Source: Rhopalosiphum padi (Eukaryota; Arthropoda; Insecta; Hemiptera; Aphididae). Taken from it: a DNA stretch of 64,000 nucleotides. The stretch covers positions 4,650,001-4,714,000 of the forward strand of contig NC_083600.1 in the NCBI RefSeq assembly GCF_020882245.1, read 5' to 3'. The notes beneath the pieces are model-generated. The model worked only from the letters and a program-made list of their open reading frames with translations, did not search any database and was not told the origin of the DNA. Both the position numbers and the translations under genes were made by a program. Shown piece after piece: positions 12,320-25,675 of this stretch (its first letter is position 1; every line of letters starts with the position of its first letter).

Positions 12320-15300
12320 ACGATAACCAGTTGGCGTATGCGGCGCCGATGTCGCGTGCCCGAATACGCGGGACATGTAGGTACGTATAGGTACTGCAGC
12401 AGCGGATGGATGGGTAACGTAAATGCGTTTCCGGTTGTTATGTTTAAATTAAAATATATTGGTTATTATTATCTCACCGGGCCGGAGGCCGTTCCAGTTT
12501 TACTTTCATATTATTTTTATCACAATTTATCGTCTCTTACAGTTGTAGTATAACAGCGCAGCATCAGCTGTTAACGTCGCGTACGAACCATGCGGCGAAT
12601 AAAATGTGCTTGGAAACTTATACGGTCAGCTTTAATATATTTTATGACATGCAGTACGCGATTGGTTATGATTTAAATATTATGTTTTGTTCTTGGTGCA
12701 TTCGTGACGAGATATTTTATGTGATGTTAACATACTTATACACTGTAGTGCGTATTACCAACATTTTATTATTATATTATTTAAAAACATTAATTTAAAA
12801 AAAAAAATAATAACGTTAATTTACCATAAAATTAAAAAAAAACCAAAGATAACATTTTAAAGCACATATATTATAGATAATATATGATAATTTAGAACAA
12901 CAATTTATTTTTCAATTGATTACTTTAAAGTTCATATAACCATAAGCTCAAATTGAGATAAAATAATATATTTACATTTAAAAGGACTTGACGACTCAGT
13001 TATTAATTAATTTACAGATTTTGGATAGATTTGTATTTACTCAAAGCTAATTTATTTTTATGACTTATGAATAAAATGGATCAACTACGGCATTGAATCA
13101 ACCAACTGCCTACTAATATTAAGACAAATTCGTATTATTCAGTATTATGCCATGTAATATTTTAAACTTTATACCTCTATTCCTTTGAAAATGTTCTAAC
13201 TGGGTTACATTTTGTTTGATTTTTAAAATTTAAATTTTCATTATTTTATAGTATTAATTTTCACAATCTAATATTTACCTATTTCAGTTGTTATTTTTTA
13301 GTGCTTGTTTAATAGGTAATAATTATATCTATAATTAATATTTGTTGAAATGTTTTAAGGTTTCTAAATCTTAAAATTATAATAATTTCTCATTATTTTG
13401 TAATATAATTCAGACTAAAATGGAAAAATTATAGGGCTTGAAACAACAACCAGGTAAATTAACTTTTTGAAATTACTTAGGGCTGATAAAACACGTTTTA
13501 TTTTTTTGATTAATCAATGCTAAAATTATTAAAACCGACATTTTTTTTATTATCAGCATTATGATAAATAATAGTGTAAACTTCAGATTTAGTTAACTTT
13601 TTTTTATCTTTGGATAAAAGTAGTTCAAAGTTATGGACCCTACGAATATATCTGGTATCAAAAATATTGATAAAAATGTTTAATTTTATATAATCAAACT
13701 TAATATTCGAATTACTTAATTATTATTTATTTCAACTTTTTAAAAATAGTGAAAACATATATTAATTAATTTAAAATGAAATCTAAAACTTAGTATAAAA
13801 ATATACCATCAAAATTATCAATAGGTACATATTTTAAATTGAGTAATTTATTAATATATTATAATTTTTAACTATTCTAATGATCGTAAATTCGTAAATG
13901 ATTGTTGAAATTTATTTTATTATATTATTCTAAATCGTATTAGCTAATTAATTAATACCCTACTTGGTGGAATAATATGTGTTCATTATTACTATAGTGT
14001 TATTAACTTAACATTTTATAAAGCTATAAAGAACTGCACTATATAATTATTATATTTACTAAAATGTAAAACAAACCATAATTGGATAATCATATAGATT
14101 AATCCTTAATACCTCATTTATATAATAATTTTAAAAATTAAGAAATTAAGTTAAAATAATTTAATAAAGAAAATAATTAATTAATATTATGTTAATAATA
14201 ATACAACATGATATATTATTATAGTCATTACACAAATACGAAGACGAAAAAAAACCTAATAAGAACCTATTTATTTAACTAAATTGTATTTTTTTTTTGT
14301 TATTCGTTACTTAAACTGTGACGTAATAAATATTTTCAACCAATTGTTTTGAATTATTCTATTATTGTATTATGGTACTTGGTTCATGGTTGTATTCATA
14401 AGAATCTAAAATACTTGCTTTGAAACACATTTTGTTACAAATACAATAAGAATTGTTAGAAATGTAGGTACAATATTTTAATGAAACTAATAAGTACCGA
14501 ATGATCAAAATATTAATACTATCTGTAATTCTTTATATTTATACATTTTATCCATACACATTACAATATTACATATTATATTGTAATATTGTAATAGGTT
14601 AAATTGTTAGGTTAAATTTAAACAAACCTAGTAATTTGAAGAAAAATGTAATTAAAATTTATCTATATTAAATATGAATTAGTACAAATACTATAATAAT
14701 AATAATGTAATTATTATACGTTAAAACTTATATTTTTTATTTATGCACAAAAAATATGTATCAAGGATAAACGTATAAAATGTTTTTGCATAGAGTTGAA
14801 TGTGATAGTTAAATTCAAAAATTGTATATTTTATTTAAATAAACGAATTAAATAAAAATGTTATTATTCTATTACACTAATGATATAAATTATTTCTATA
14901 TGTATGAAACAACCGTATTATTACATATTTATATCGTTAAACATTAGAATTTGACAAATTGTGTGTACCCAAAAAAGGTTATTGACGCTAAACTTATATC
15001 ATTTTAACTAGTCTACACTCTACTTAGTTATGGAAATCATTTTACAAGTAAATCTGCTTTCTCCATCTGTCACAAGTCATAACCATCATTGCCGTCACTG
15101 AAACTAATATATTGGATTGGTGGCTAACGGTATTGTGTAATACGAATAATGTCGGCTATGTCTACGTAGCAGGTGTATTGATAGTGTCGTTTCCTTAAAA
15201 AGGCCATATTGTGTTGTGTTATTTCAAATAAATTAATGTTATCTGCACCAATATTGTCTCACTAAGAGAAATTATATGAACTCGTTAGGTACCGTCATAC

Positions 15301-18300
15301 ACATCAACACATCGCATAGGTATTATTATTTAACGACTTATGTACAACACGCTATTCGAGATATTCTTGGAAATTCTGTGTGCTACTTGCAATATATTTT
15401 ATACACGTAATACAGTACGTAATATTTTTATTGAAAAACTGCATCCAAAATATTAATATTGGTAGTTAATCTTAATACATACAAATTGATTCTGACGACA
15501 TGATTTTTTTGATCATTAGAAAACTAGAAACACGACAAGGAGATGCAATGATAACGGAAGTAATTTATTATTATTGTTGATTCTATACAATTATGTACCT
15601 AAATATCTAATATACCTACTACCTAGTTGTACTAAATCTGAAAAATGTTGCCATATACACCTATATAGTATTTAAACGGTAGTTTAAATGGCTGTACAAT
15701 AATACTGAATTTCCTACATATCTTTAATTAAAAACGTGATTCAACTATCAGGAAATCTGTAACTTTATAATATATTATATATATTTTTTAACTAAGTGAA
15801 CATAAAACCCATTTACGATTATAAACTCGTAAAGTCGTAAACATATTGGTATTTAAACAATGTACCTACATATTACTTATTATATAAATTTAATTTTTAC
15901 ATAATAAATTATATTTAATAATACATTAGCAGCTTTTACTTTAAGTAAACTTTAAAAACGAGTTTTATATGTAAAAATAAGTACATATATGTATGATACC
16001 TTTCAAAACCACTGTTCCTTATTTAATCATAAAATATTTACTACTTGCTAAAAGTAGGTAAATGAAGTTTAAATACCTTGTTAAAACAGCTTAGTAAATA
16101 TATTCAAAATATATGACAAGAAATATCGAAATATATACAATATGTAATTTATACATTTATATATTTAAAAACAAATTTATTTTAGAACAAGATTATATAA
16201 AAAAAAATCATCTCAAACATCATTAAAGTAAAATATTTTATAAACTAACCAAACATTACTTAAAACACTATTAATCATTTTCCAAAGGTATACTGTATTT
16301 AATTTATTTATCTATTTAAATATTTTATAGATAAAAATAACTAATGTAGATTATATGGTTGTTCTAAAAATTATAGTAACATAAAATATTATTAATTATT
16401 ATATATATGTTTATATTATATACTAACATACCTACTATAATTTATAATACATTGCTCAACAATAGTCTGATATTTTGATAACACTGTAAATAGTAAATAA
16501 TAAAATATTAATATATTATTACAAACTTAAATTACAAGCCAAAATAGTGTTAAAATGTTCAGCAACGTTTGACAATAATTACTTACGAATGTTAATGGTA
16601 CTTAATAACTATAACATATGAAAAATATTTTATAGGTGATTACAGTGATTATATTGTAAAATTTGAACTTGTAATATTTAAACAAAATAATTTTAAACCA
16701 GCTGGTTTAAAATTAAAGCCATAAGATAATATTTCTGATTACCGACAAGAAGAAAAATCATATTTTAAAATATTAAAAATATGTTGTATGTATAAAAATA
16801 ATTGTATATGTTATATTAGGTAAAATAACTGTTTTACAAATGTACCTATTCAACAGGTACATTTAAACTGAAGACCATTTTAAATTATTTACATAAGCAC
16901 TTCATTAGACTAAAATTTAATTAAAATATTTATCAAGAATTTCCTTCACTAAAGTATAGTTAAATAAGTCAGATTGTTTACAACAAATGATTCTTATTAT
17001 ATAAGAGTACCTGTGATTCCTAGTAATACCTATGCATCAGTTTCCGGTGATATTCATCCACGCGTAAAAAACGACTGCTTGATTTAATGAAAACAAAAAT
17101 ACGCGAAATTGCATGAATTTCTCATAATTAGGATCTTTCTTTAATCATTATAGTAACTAGAATATTTTTAATTCGTTATTCTAGTTTAATAAAAACCAAA
17201 ATAACAAATGGTTATAATTTTTTTTATTAACCTATAATTATTATTATTATTATTATTTAGGTTCAATAAACAATAAAATACAGTTGTTAAATATCCCATG
17301 TAAAATAATAACATACACTGAAACATTGATTTAAATATAGCAATAGTTTAGATTTTATTATATGACAAGAAGTAACCAACTATATAAACAAAAATTGTTT
17401 TATATAATTACAATTTGTATAACTATAAAAAAAAAAATAGTATAAGGCTAACAAGAAAACTTTTTGATGTCAGATTCTATTGTCATATACGAGTACATTA
17501 ATACACCGTTAATAAATAAGCATAATGATAAAATATTAACAATTCAATTATCGGTTAAGAGATACTTAAAATTTATTGTGTAAATTGACTTAAAGTTATA
17601 TTGAATTGAAAAAAAAAATGAATTAATATATAATTTGTGTTTTTTATTATTTTTAATTATTATACTATTTTGACACACGACAAATTTAATTTTGTTTATA
17701 ATATTATTGTTAACATGGAATATTTTTTTAAATTTGTAAAAATGATTAAAATTCGACTAGTTAATAATTTTTAATTAGTTTTAATCTTAAAAATTCTTTT
17801 TTTTTAGTTTATATAACTCATATGTTTATATTTTATAGTAAAGAAAAAAATTAAATCATATTTTATAATTTCACATGTCTAATGTCTATATTAAGATTTA
17901 TAGATAATATAATTTATTTTAATAAATATTGATTGATTTAATAAACAATTAAATTTATTTAAAATTATTATGAAATAATATGTTACATTGCTTTATGTGA
18001 TCAATCATGTCAAATTTTGGGATTTCTATTTCTATTAATAAGACCTTATCGGCTCAATTGTATCGTTAAAAAGATGCATTGTACCTACTTAATTAGGCTG
18101 TAGCCAGTTCCCAGTTTTTATAATTTATTTTTTTGATTGTAATTGATGATTGACGTATAAATAAACTGAAGTTGATGGAAAATAAGGAATTATTTAATCA
18201 ATTATTTAATAATTTTTCTAAGAAAAAATGCTATGTATAGTACTTCATGTATATGGATATAGCGATGCCCATGTTAGGAAAATGTTATTATTTAAAAATC

Positions 18301-18400
18301 GTTTTTTTTTTTGTTTTGAAATAGTTTATCATACATTTGGAAAATTCCCAATTTTTATTTTTATTAGACTTTTGTTTATTCCGAGGGTCCTAGTGTCCTA
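12320..18400. other. AT-rich intergenic DNA, no gene seen
   Basis: The first 300 bases upstream of gene B are more GC-rich and may hold regulatory sequence. The rest is A/T-dominated with only short open frames lacking coding character. An (ATT)n run lies near 17236-17258. No transposon end is recognised. Confidence 0.5.
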
Positions 18401-18790
18401 CTCACCCTTACACCCGAGAGTTGCGGTGTAGAAAAATTATATCGATCAGCAGTAAGCCAATAGTTGTAGCGGTACCTATTACAGTCATGGTTTCTATTTT
18501 CAGCAAAAATTCGATGACGCAACTACGTGGGAGCTTATCTGAGCGGTGCTTTCCACTTTGCAGTTCAAATGGCCACTTGACCACAGGAAGTCGAAAAACT
18601 GGTCCGGATCGTCTGCATTGTATCCCGTATGTCACCACGGTTCAGAGAAAGTGGTTTCCCGGTTAAATCCAGTCTGTGCATACTTATGATCGCGGTGTTT
18701 AGCTATATAGATTGCAGTCTGGTTTCTTTGGCGCGAGATAATTTCACCCGAACGGACGGCCGACGAGAATACATTTTTCGTATACTAACA
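18400..18790. other. GC-richer island, possibly decayed coding DNA
   Basis: About 390 bases much less AT-rich than both flanks. The minus strand has a 76-codon open frame (18408-18638). A second minus frame reads MYSRRPSVRVKLSRAK, then one stop, then MHRLDLTGKPLSLNRGD and further. Neither is full length and no domain is recognised. Could be a decayed exon or a regulatory island. Confidence 0.3.
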
Positions 18791-20167
18791 CAAACAAGAA
18801 TGTATATTTTCGATGACATTTAAGCAAAATAATGTTTATTGATGGCAGATTCGAAAGTCCTAGTATTATGTATAATATATAAGTAAATAATATTACCAAA
18901 CATTAAATACCAATGCAAATATTTAATCCTACAATAGAGTGTATAACAGGTATTACGTGACGATGCCCGTATTTTGCTATAAGTATTATTATTATTGTTT
19001 ATAAAAACCAACGTATATATAATATTGTTTTATTTTGAAATTGATAAATATTATATTATATGTCACAAATCAGTTTATTCAAAACGAAAATATTTTTATT
19101 GCAATTTTAACGTTTCGACAGAATATTACTTTGAATCGTTAATATCATAAACTATAATTAAACACGTATAAATATTAAATATTAAGTGAGCATTAAAATA
19201 GCAAATACCTATGGTAAAAGTGCAGCTAAAGAATGTACAATTAACACTTATTAACTAATGGCAATTTATAAGTCATAATTAGTAACATGTCAAAATAAGG
19301 AATTATGATACAAGAAATATTATTTATAATTTTGGTATTTAAATTGGCTTTATGTTAAAAAATTTATTGCTATATTGGTAAATTATATCATAATATTACA
19401 TTTTATATATCATGTAATATCATAATATAATATATATTAAATACTGTAACGTAATATTAATTTGTTTGAGTATCTGAAAATTTTTTTTAGTATTTTAGAA
19501 GAAAAAATTGATTGAAAAATATTTATATGTGTATTTATTTTCATGTAATGAATGATAATGAAATAAATTAACCTCCATAATACTTGTAAGTACGTATATG
19601 ATCTTTATCAGATCTTGTCTTTAATAGGTACATATATAGGTAGGATCCCAATGACTCCAAATTTAAAGAATTTTTATGGGCCCTTTATCTAACATGACAA
19701 CATTATATTGTTTTCATGACACTAAATAGGTAATTTAGTTTAAAATTATGAATCTTAGATTTTGAACGAACAATTAACGTATTGGTTTTAGAATAATGTT
19801 TGTTTTTGTTTCTGTAAACGTTTTATAGTAAAAAAAAAATGCTCAGATCTCCAATTTCAAAGCTGTTTCTAACAAATTAAATCTAATTATAGTACTTTCT
19901 GATAAACCAGTTATTGACAAATTAAAAATTATTTATTTGTTATAATTACATATTCGAAAATAATTAATTATAGAAACTTTATTATAATATAATATAATAT
20001 TAATAATAATATTTAATAAATAATGTATGATTTTAAAAATTACGTTAGCTCTTTTTGTGCTACTCATTTAAAATTATCGACAATTGTTCGTATGTTCGTA
20101 TGATTTATCATTGAATTCACATTTATTTTAAAACATTATTACAGTGATCTATATTAATGACAACGAG

Positions 20168-20327
20168 GCAGGCACGTATACAGGTGTTTTTGGGGTTCAC
20201 CCCCCCTCCCACTTGAAATATTTTCGATTAATGAGGAAGAAATTGTTTTATTATGTTGCGGCACAATTTGTATTGCTAAATTTTGTAAATCCCCCCACCC
20301 CCAAATTTTTTTTGTATGCATGCCTGC
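20168..20327. mobile_element. Short inverted-repeat element (MITE-like), 160 bp
   Basis: The left end GCAGGCACGTATAC (20168-20181) and the right end GTATGCATGCCTGC (20314-20327) are inverted copies matching at 12 of 14 bases. The inside has two C-rich blocks (about 20200-20210 and 20291-20302) and no credible gene. The words ACGAGGCA at 20163-20170 and 20329-20336 may be an 8-bp target duplication overlapping the left end. The family is not identified. Confidence 0.55.
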
Positions 20328-20339
20328 GACGAGGCACCT

Positions 20340-23240
20340 ACAATAAAGAAGAGTAAGTCCTTTTTTTTTTTTTTTAACAAACTTATTATGAATAATGATA
20401 CCTAATAATATACCTAATAATACATTTACAATTTAAAACTAAATGTTGAGTCCAAATGTAAATCTTATTATACAAATAGTAAATGTAATTATTATATTAT
20501 ACTATTTTCAATTTTGTCCTATAAAGGGCAAATTTAAAATATTAAACTAATTTTAATTTAAAAGTTTTCTTTTTATTATTATAAACTTAGTTATATTATT
20601 TTCTTAAAATATATTATAAGTTATAACGTATGCGATTTGACACTAAAAATATGTACCAAAAAAAAAGTTTAATTTAAGATAAAGAGTTATTGTTTATTGA
20701 GTATTACAATTTAATATACTTATATATTTTCAATTGATCACAATAATCCTATATTCTACTTACTTTTATTTTTCACATTTACATAATATTAAATATTTTA
20801 CTATTTTAAAGTAAAAACTGTGTATTATCTTTTGATCACTATTATTATAGTTAATACTGAATTCCTTATACATTATAATAGTCGTTTTTTTGATCTGTCT
20901 GTTATTATATTAATTATAAGCCAAAAATTAAATGCTAATGGATATTACAAAGAAATAATTTTTTTAGATGTTCATGTTACTGTTAATTTTTGTTTATGCG
21001 AAATAAATTATGTTAGAATTTTTAACTTTTAGTACGAAAATATTTTTTTGTTAAAATATATGTTGTAATAAATGTAGAGTATGATGAACATCAACATAAA
21101 TACCTACTCTTTTATTTCCGATGTGTTAACATTAAAGATGTTGTCATATATAATTACAATAAATTGTTATCATTATTGATTACCTATAGGAAATGTAAAA
21201 TATGAAAAAAATATTGATTTAATGTATATTATGAAGTCTATGTGTATCTTATGAGGTGTTCATTTATTTTTCAAAAGAACATAATATTTTTATTTAGGTA
21301 TAATAATATATTATTATAAAAATAAATAATAAATTACAACATTATAATTAATAATAATAAAATTTATTTTAATTTTATTATTAACTTTGATAGCAATTAA
21401 TGAATCTTACGAATTTAAAATTATTTTAACTATAAGCCTAACTATAATTATTTTGTATTTTTTTTTTTTTAAGACTATTTCTGTAGGTGTGATTTTGGAG
21501 TGGGTTTTGAGTGTAGTCATGTAGATATGTGATATACAAAAGGTAAATTATTTATCACAACAGATTAACCAGTATTCTCATTTATGATTAGGAGCTGTAT
21601 TGTACTTTATTTAGAAAATTAGTAAATTAGTCACAAAAATGATAATAGTCTCATTGGTTAAATAATACTCGTATTATAATACATCATAGTTTGATTTAAT
21701 GTGAATAATTCAAAGTATATATGACGTAAGAATTTATTTTAAAACTGTTTTCCTGTACTATTTAATATTTAATTTTACCGCATTTCATAATAATATAATG
21801 ATTATTTAAAATTATATGTATAATATGTCATCTATACACAACTCCTTAATATTATATATAGCTGAAATTACAATATGAAGTATTATTGTATTTTAATTCT
21901 TGTTTATGATTGCCTATGTTTTTTTATACATTACATTACACAAGTCTATAAGTCATATTATCATATATATAAATCATCATATTTAATTCTAAATATTTTA
22001 ATATTGAAATAATACATTATACAACCGATAATGTATATATTATATATATACATATATTGAGATATTTCAATCTTAATTCTCAAAGGGGATTAAAATAAAT
22101 CTAACTTATGTGATTTATGAGTTATATTATGCCTAAAATATCACTTTTTAAGTTGTTTTTTTAAGTGTTTTTACACTTCAAAAAGCACAATTTATCAAAG
22201 TTTGTGTTATTATTACTCGACATAGGACTCGACTGTAATACCACAAATTTAATATTTTTCTTATTCTCTATCATGATAATCTTCCTATTATAATGGATAC
22301 TAGTTCAATAGATAATAGTAATATTATTATTCAATAGCCTATCAAAAATAATATAACTGAGTTTGTATGCGTCTACTTATTTTAATAAGTTAAAATTTAA
22401 AAATTCTAAATTGTATTTTTTTCAGTAAATGGCTTTGACAACTCTAAAACTTTGTTTTCACATTAAGTGATTTAGGCGAAAAAATAAAAAAATAATTTTA
22501 AAATTAATTAAGTTATTTTTAATATTTAATAATTAATCATAACATAAATGGTACCAGCGTCAAAAATATAATATATTATAATAATAATATTAATTTATTA
22601 TCATACATATTCAATATGTAGGTTTAAATCCACGAATGCACCTTTTTTAATTATTATTTGTAATAACCTTTTGATTACATTAAGTATTATTTTTGAAATT
22701 TATTGACATTAGTTATAGCATCATTTTTAACTTTACTATACAATTACAATATTATACAATTGTGGGCGTATATAATTATATAAATAAAAAAAATATACTA
22801 AAACATTTTTAAAAGTTTCTATTATCCAACACATTATTTTTAAAAATATTACTAAAAATACAAGAATTCTGAGTTTTTTTAAGATATTTCACGTTTTATT
22901 ATAAAGATATTTTTATTAACTAAGTTAAAAAATTAAAAAATTATAAGACTTCATTGTCAGAATATATTATTATTGTTATAAAAGTGAACATTAATGTATC
23001 TTTTATGTTTAGTTATTTAATATAAATTAATTTTTATACTAAAAATTATTGTATTATGTATTATTCAGTGTTTAAACTTTAAAGTGACAAAATTCAACAA
23101 AACAACAAATACATGAAATTTATAATTATTTAAAAATCTATACGATTTAATAGCTAATTAATATTTTTTTTATACAACGTTTTTCATAAAAATATTTGAT
23201 TGAAATCTTAAAAATACACTATATAACAATTTTTTTTATT
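20340..23240. other. AT-rich intergenic DNA, no gene seen
   Basis: A/T-dominated, with many homopolymer runs. No supported gene. The 70-codon frame at 20820-21032 has no recognisable features and ordinary AT composition. Confidence 0.5.
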
Positions 23241-23370
23241 CACATTTTAAGTTCAAATTTGTACAAAATTCAAAATCTAAACAAAAAATAACTGTTACAT
23301 TTATTTGTTTTAATTTAAAAATATTATTCGCGAGGACTTGAAATGTTTACTATATATTATTAAATTTTAC
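23241..23370 (+). repeat. Dispersed repeat, copy 1
   Basis: About 125 bases align with 31662-31790 in the same orientation. Shared words include cattttaagttc, the tail taatttaaaaat and ttattcgcg against ttattcacg. An old interspersed repeat of unknown class. Confidence 0.45.
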
Positions 23371-24089
23371 TTAACACAATGACATAGGTTAGGTTTTTTT
23401 TTAATTTTAATAATTTTTTTATTGCACAATCTGTTCAAATAATTTTTGAATAACAAGTGAATGTAATGATAGAAAAAAAGACATGTTTCGAGGAATGAAG
23501 AAGCCTCCCAGTGGAGGAACTTCTAACATTTAAATTAATTGTAAGCTAGCTATTTTTTTTTTTTTTATATACCATGAGCCTATTCATACCAGTTACACCG
23601 TTTTGTGATAAATCGGCATTGACTCATAAGTATTAATAACAATAATAAATTATGTACATTTTATATACTATTATAATAATTAAATATTTATAATATAATA
23701 AATGTCATATTTGAAGAATTGTTCAAAGCCTAAGTTACATATTATTGACCTATCAGTTATTATTGCAATATTCAATAGGTAATAAATATTCTCTGAAAAT
23801 CAGTATCGGCAGTAACAGTCTACCTTTAACATGGTCTTATTATTTTTTTTTATTATAACGAACCACTACCTGAGTAGTAATAAAAAACCCTTTCATGTCT
23901 GAGATTTTGTTGTATTTTTAGTATGTAATAATTTTTTTTCATCCAGACGACCTTCAACATTTTAAATGTTTATTTTATTACCAAAAAAAAAAATAATAAT
24001 AATAAATAATGTGTAGATAAAAGAAATGTTAATGACAAGTCAGGCCATAGATAATTGAAGAAACGCAATGGTCTCTAAAAACTGATCGA

Positions 24090-24538
24090 TGAAAGCGAAA
24101 TCTGCCTTCTAAATTCATCAGGTATAATAAACGATAGGACCAACACACATTGCTTGCTCACAAGATGGACAGACCTGAACAAATAATATTGTTTGAAGAA
24201 TAGTGATAAAAAACCAACCGTTTCCACAGCGAATACGATTTGAAACACTTTTTAGAACAACTTGAGTCAATTCATCACACACGTACATTATTATTATTAT
24301 TTTTATTAAAAGTATTGTCTATTTCAGTGAAGAAATTTTCAGTAAGGAAGTCCATCTCTATCATCATTCTTATTAATATTTTACATTGTTCTTCAAAAAC
24401 CTCACACCATCTACAATCGATAGTATTGATAAAAATTCCCAATTCAATCACGTTTTTTGTTTTCATATTTCCGTTATTCTTTAAATTGTTAAAACATATA
24501 GGCATATTTTTTTTAAAAAAAATTATCATTTTCTGCAA
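24090..24538 (-). pseudogene. Possible decayed coding remnant, family unknown
   Basis: On the minus strand an 87-codon open frame (24275-24538) ends near residues NNNNNVRV. After a one-base shift a second frame continues for about 53 codons with YVCDELTQVVLKSVSN, then RCGNGWFF and QVCPSCEQAMCVG. The second frame has non-repetitive, protein-like residue use. An acceptor-like TTTTGCAG stands at the upstream edge. I recognise no family, and there is no promoter or intact start. Chance open frames cannot be excluded. Confidence 0.22.
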
Positions 24539-25365
24539 AATTTCTTTTTATGTGGTAAAATTGTATTAATTGGACAATCTATTATCTAACAAAATATATT
24601 CTATACCAATTAAGTTATATAAATTAGTTTTGAAATTTTATTTATATCTAAGTAAAATAAAATGAAATTTTAGTTATTATCTGTTTTACTTGTTATTTAT
24701 TGACAATAAAAATGAAGTATAGTTTTTAATGAGCAATAATAACATATTAAATCCAATGCTTCGCTCTAAAACCACTCAATTAATTCATATTTTATGAAAT
24801 TATTAAGTCGAGTAATATTTCAATGTTTTATAAACGTTAAACTATTATGAACAATTAAAATATAAAAAAAAAATTACTCGGCCTTGTAAACTGTAACAAT
24901 ACAAACAAATATTTCATTAAAAAAAAATATATTCAAATTAAATTACAATTAACACGGTTGTATTTTTAAATACATTTTACAGTATGTTTATTTAGATTGA
25001 TAAAGTTAAAGACAATTATTTCAAACGCATTGTATCGATGATTGTATCTTAAAATTAAAAAAATAAATAACATAAACAATGTTTGGAACCAAACGAAATA
25101 ATATACACAGATTTTTATGAGTTGCATATACATTGTTAAATACATTTTGTTACTAGTTATACAAATCTTCGAGCATGTTGATATTTTTTTATTTAATAAT
25201 GAATTCATTCAAATTCTGATTTTTGGAATTTATATGTATACTTAAAAACCAAATTATTAATTATTTAAATTTGTATACCATTCGTTAATTTTTCAAATGA
25301 AAACTAACCTCTTTTACTAAAAATTATAATTATTATGTTTAATTAAATTGTATAAGCAATGGTGA

Positions 25366-25371
25366 TTTATT
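25366..25371 (-). terminator. Candidate poly(A) signal of the polyQ gene
   Basis: First AATAAA on the minus strand after the stop at 25676, giving a 3' UTR of about 300 bases. No paralog is available to confirm it. Confidence 0.35.
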
Positions 25372-25675
25372 TAAATTAAAATTTAAATAAATAGTTTCTG
25401 AGTTATTAAAATGTGTAAACACTGTAAACTATATGATTAATTGTGCCTAAAAATGGGCTTACACAAACATAAAACAGAAGCTTAACATACAAACATAAAT
25501 ATACTTAAAAATTCTAAAAATCAGAATTTTAATGAATTCAATAGTAAAGGAAAAACAGGAGGTGAAAATTATTGGTGAATCACTCTGTATATGGGAATGT
25601 CGCGGGAGAATGAATAACAAAACACATCGTACGCATATGTACCTAAATATTAATATAATTATTAAAGTAAATAAA

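Noticed and set aside
20144..20356. 70-codon plus-strand frame
   Set aside because: It runs through the inverted-repeat element and has no coding features of its own.
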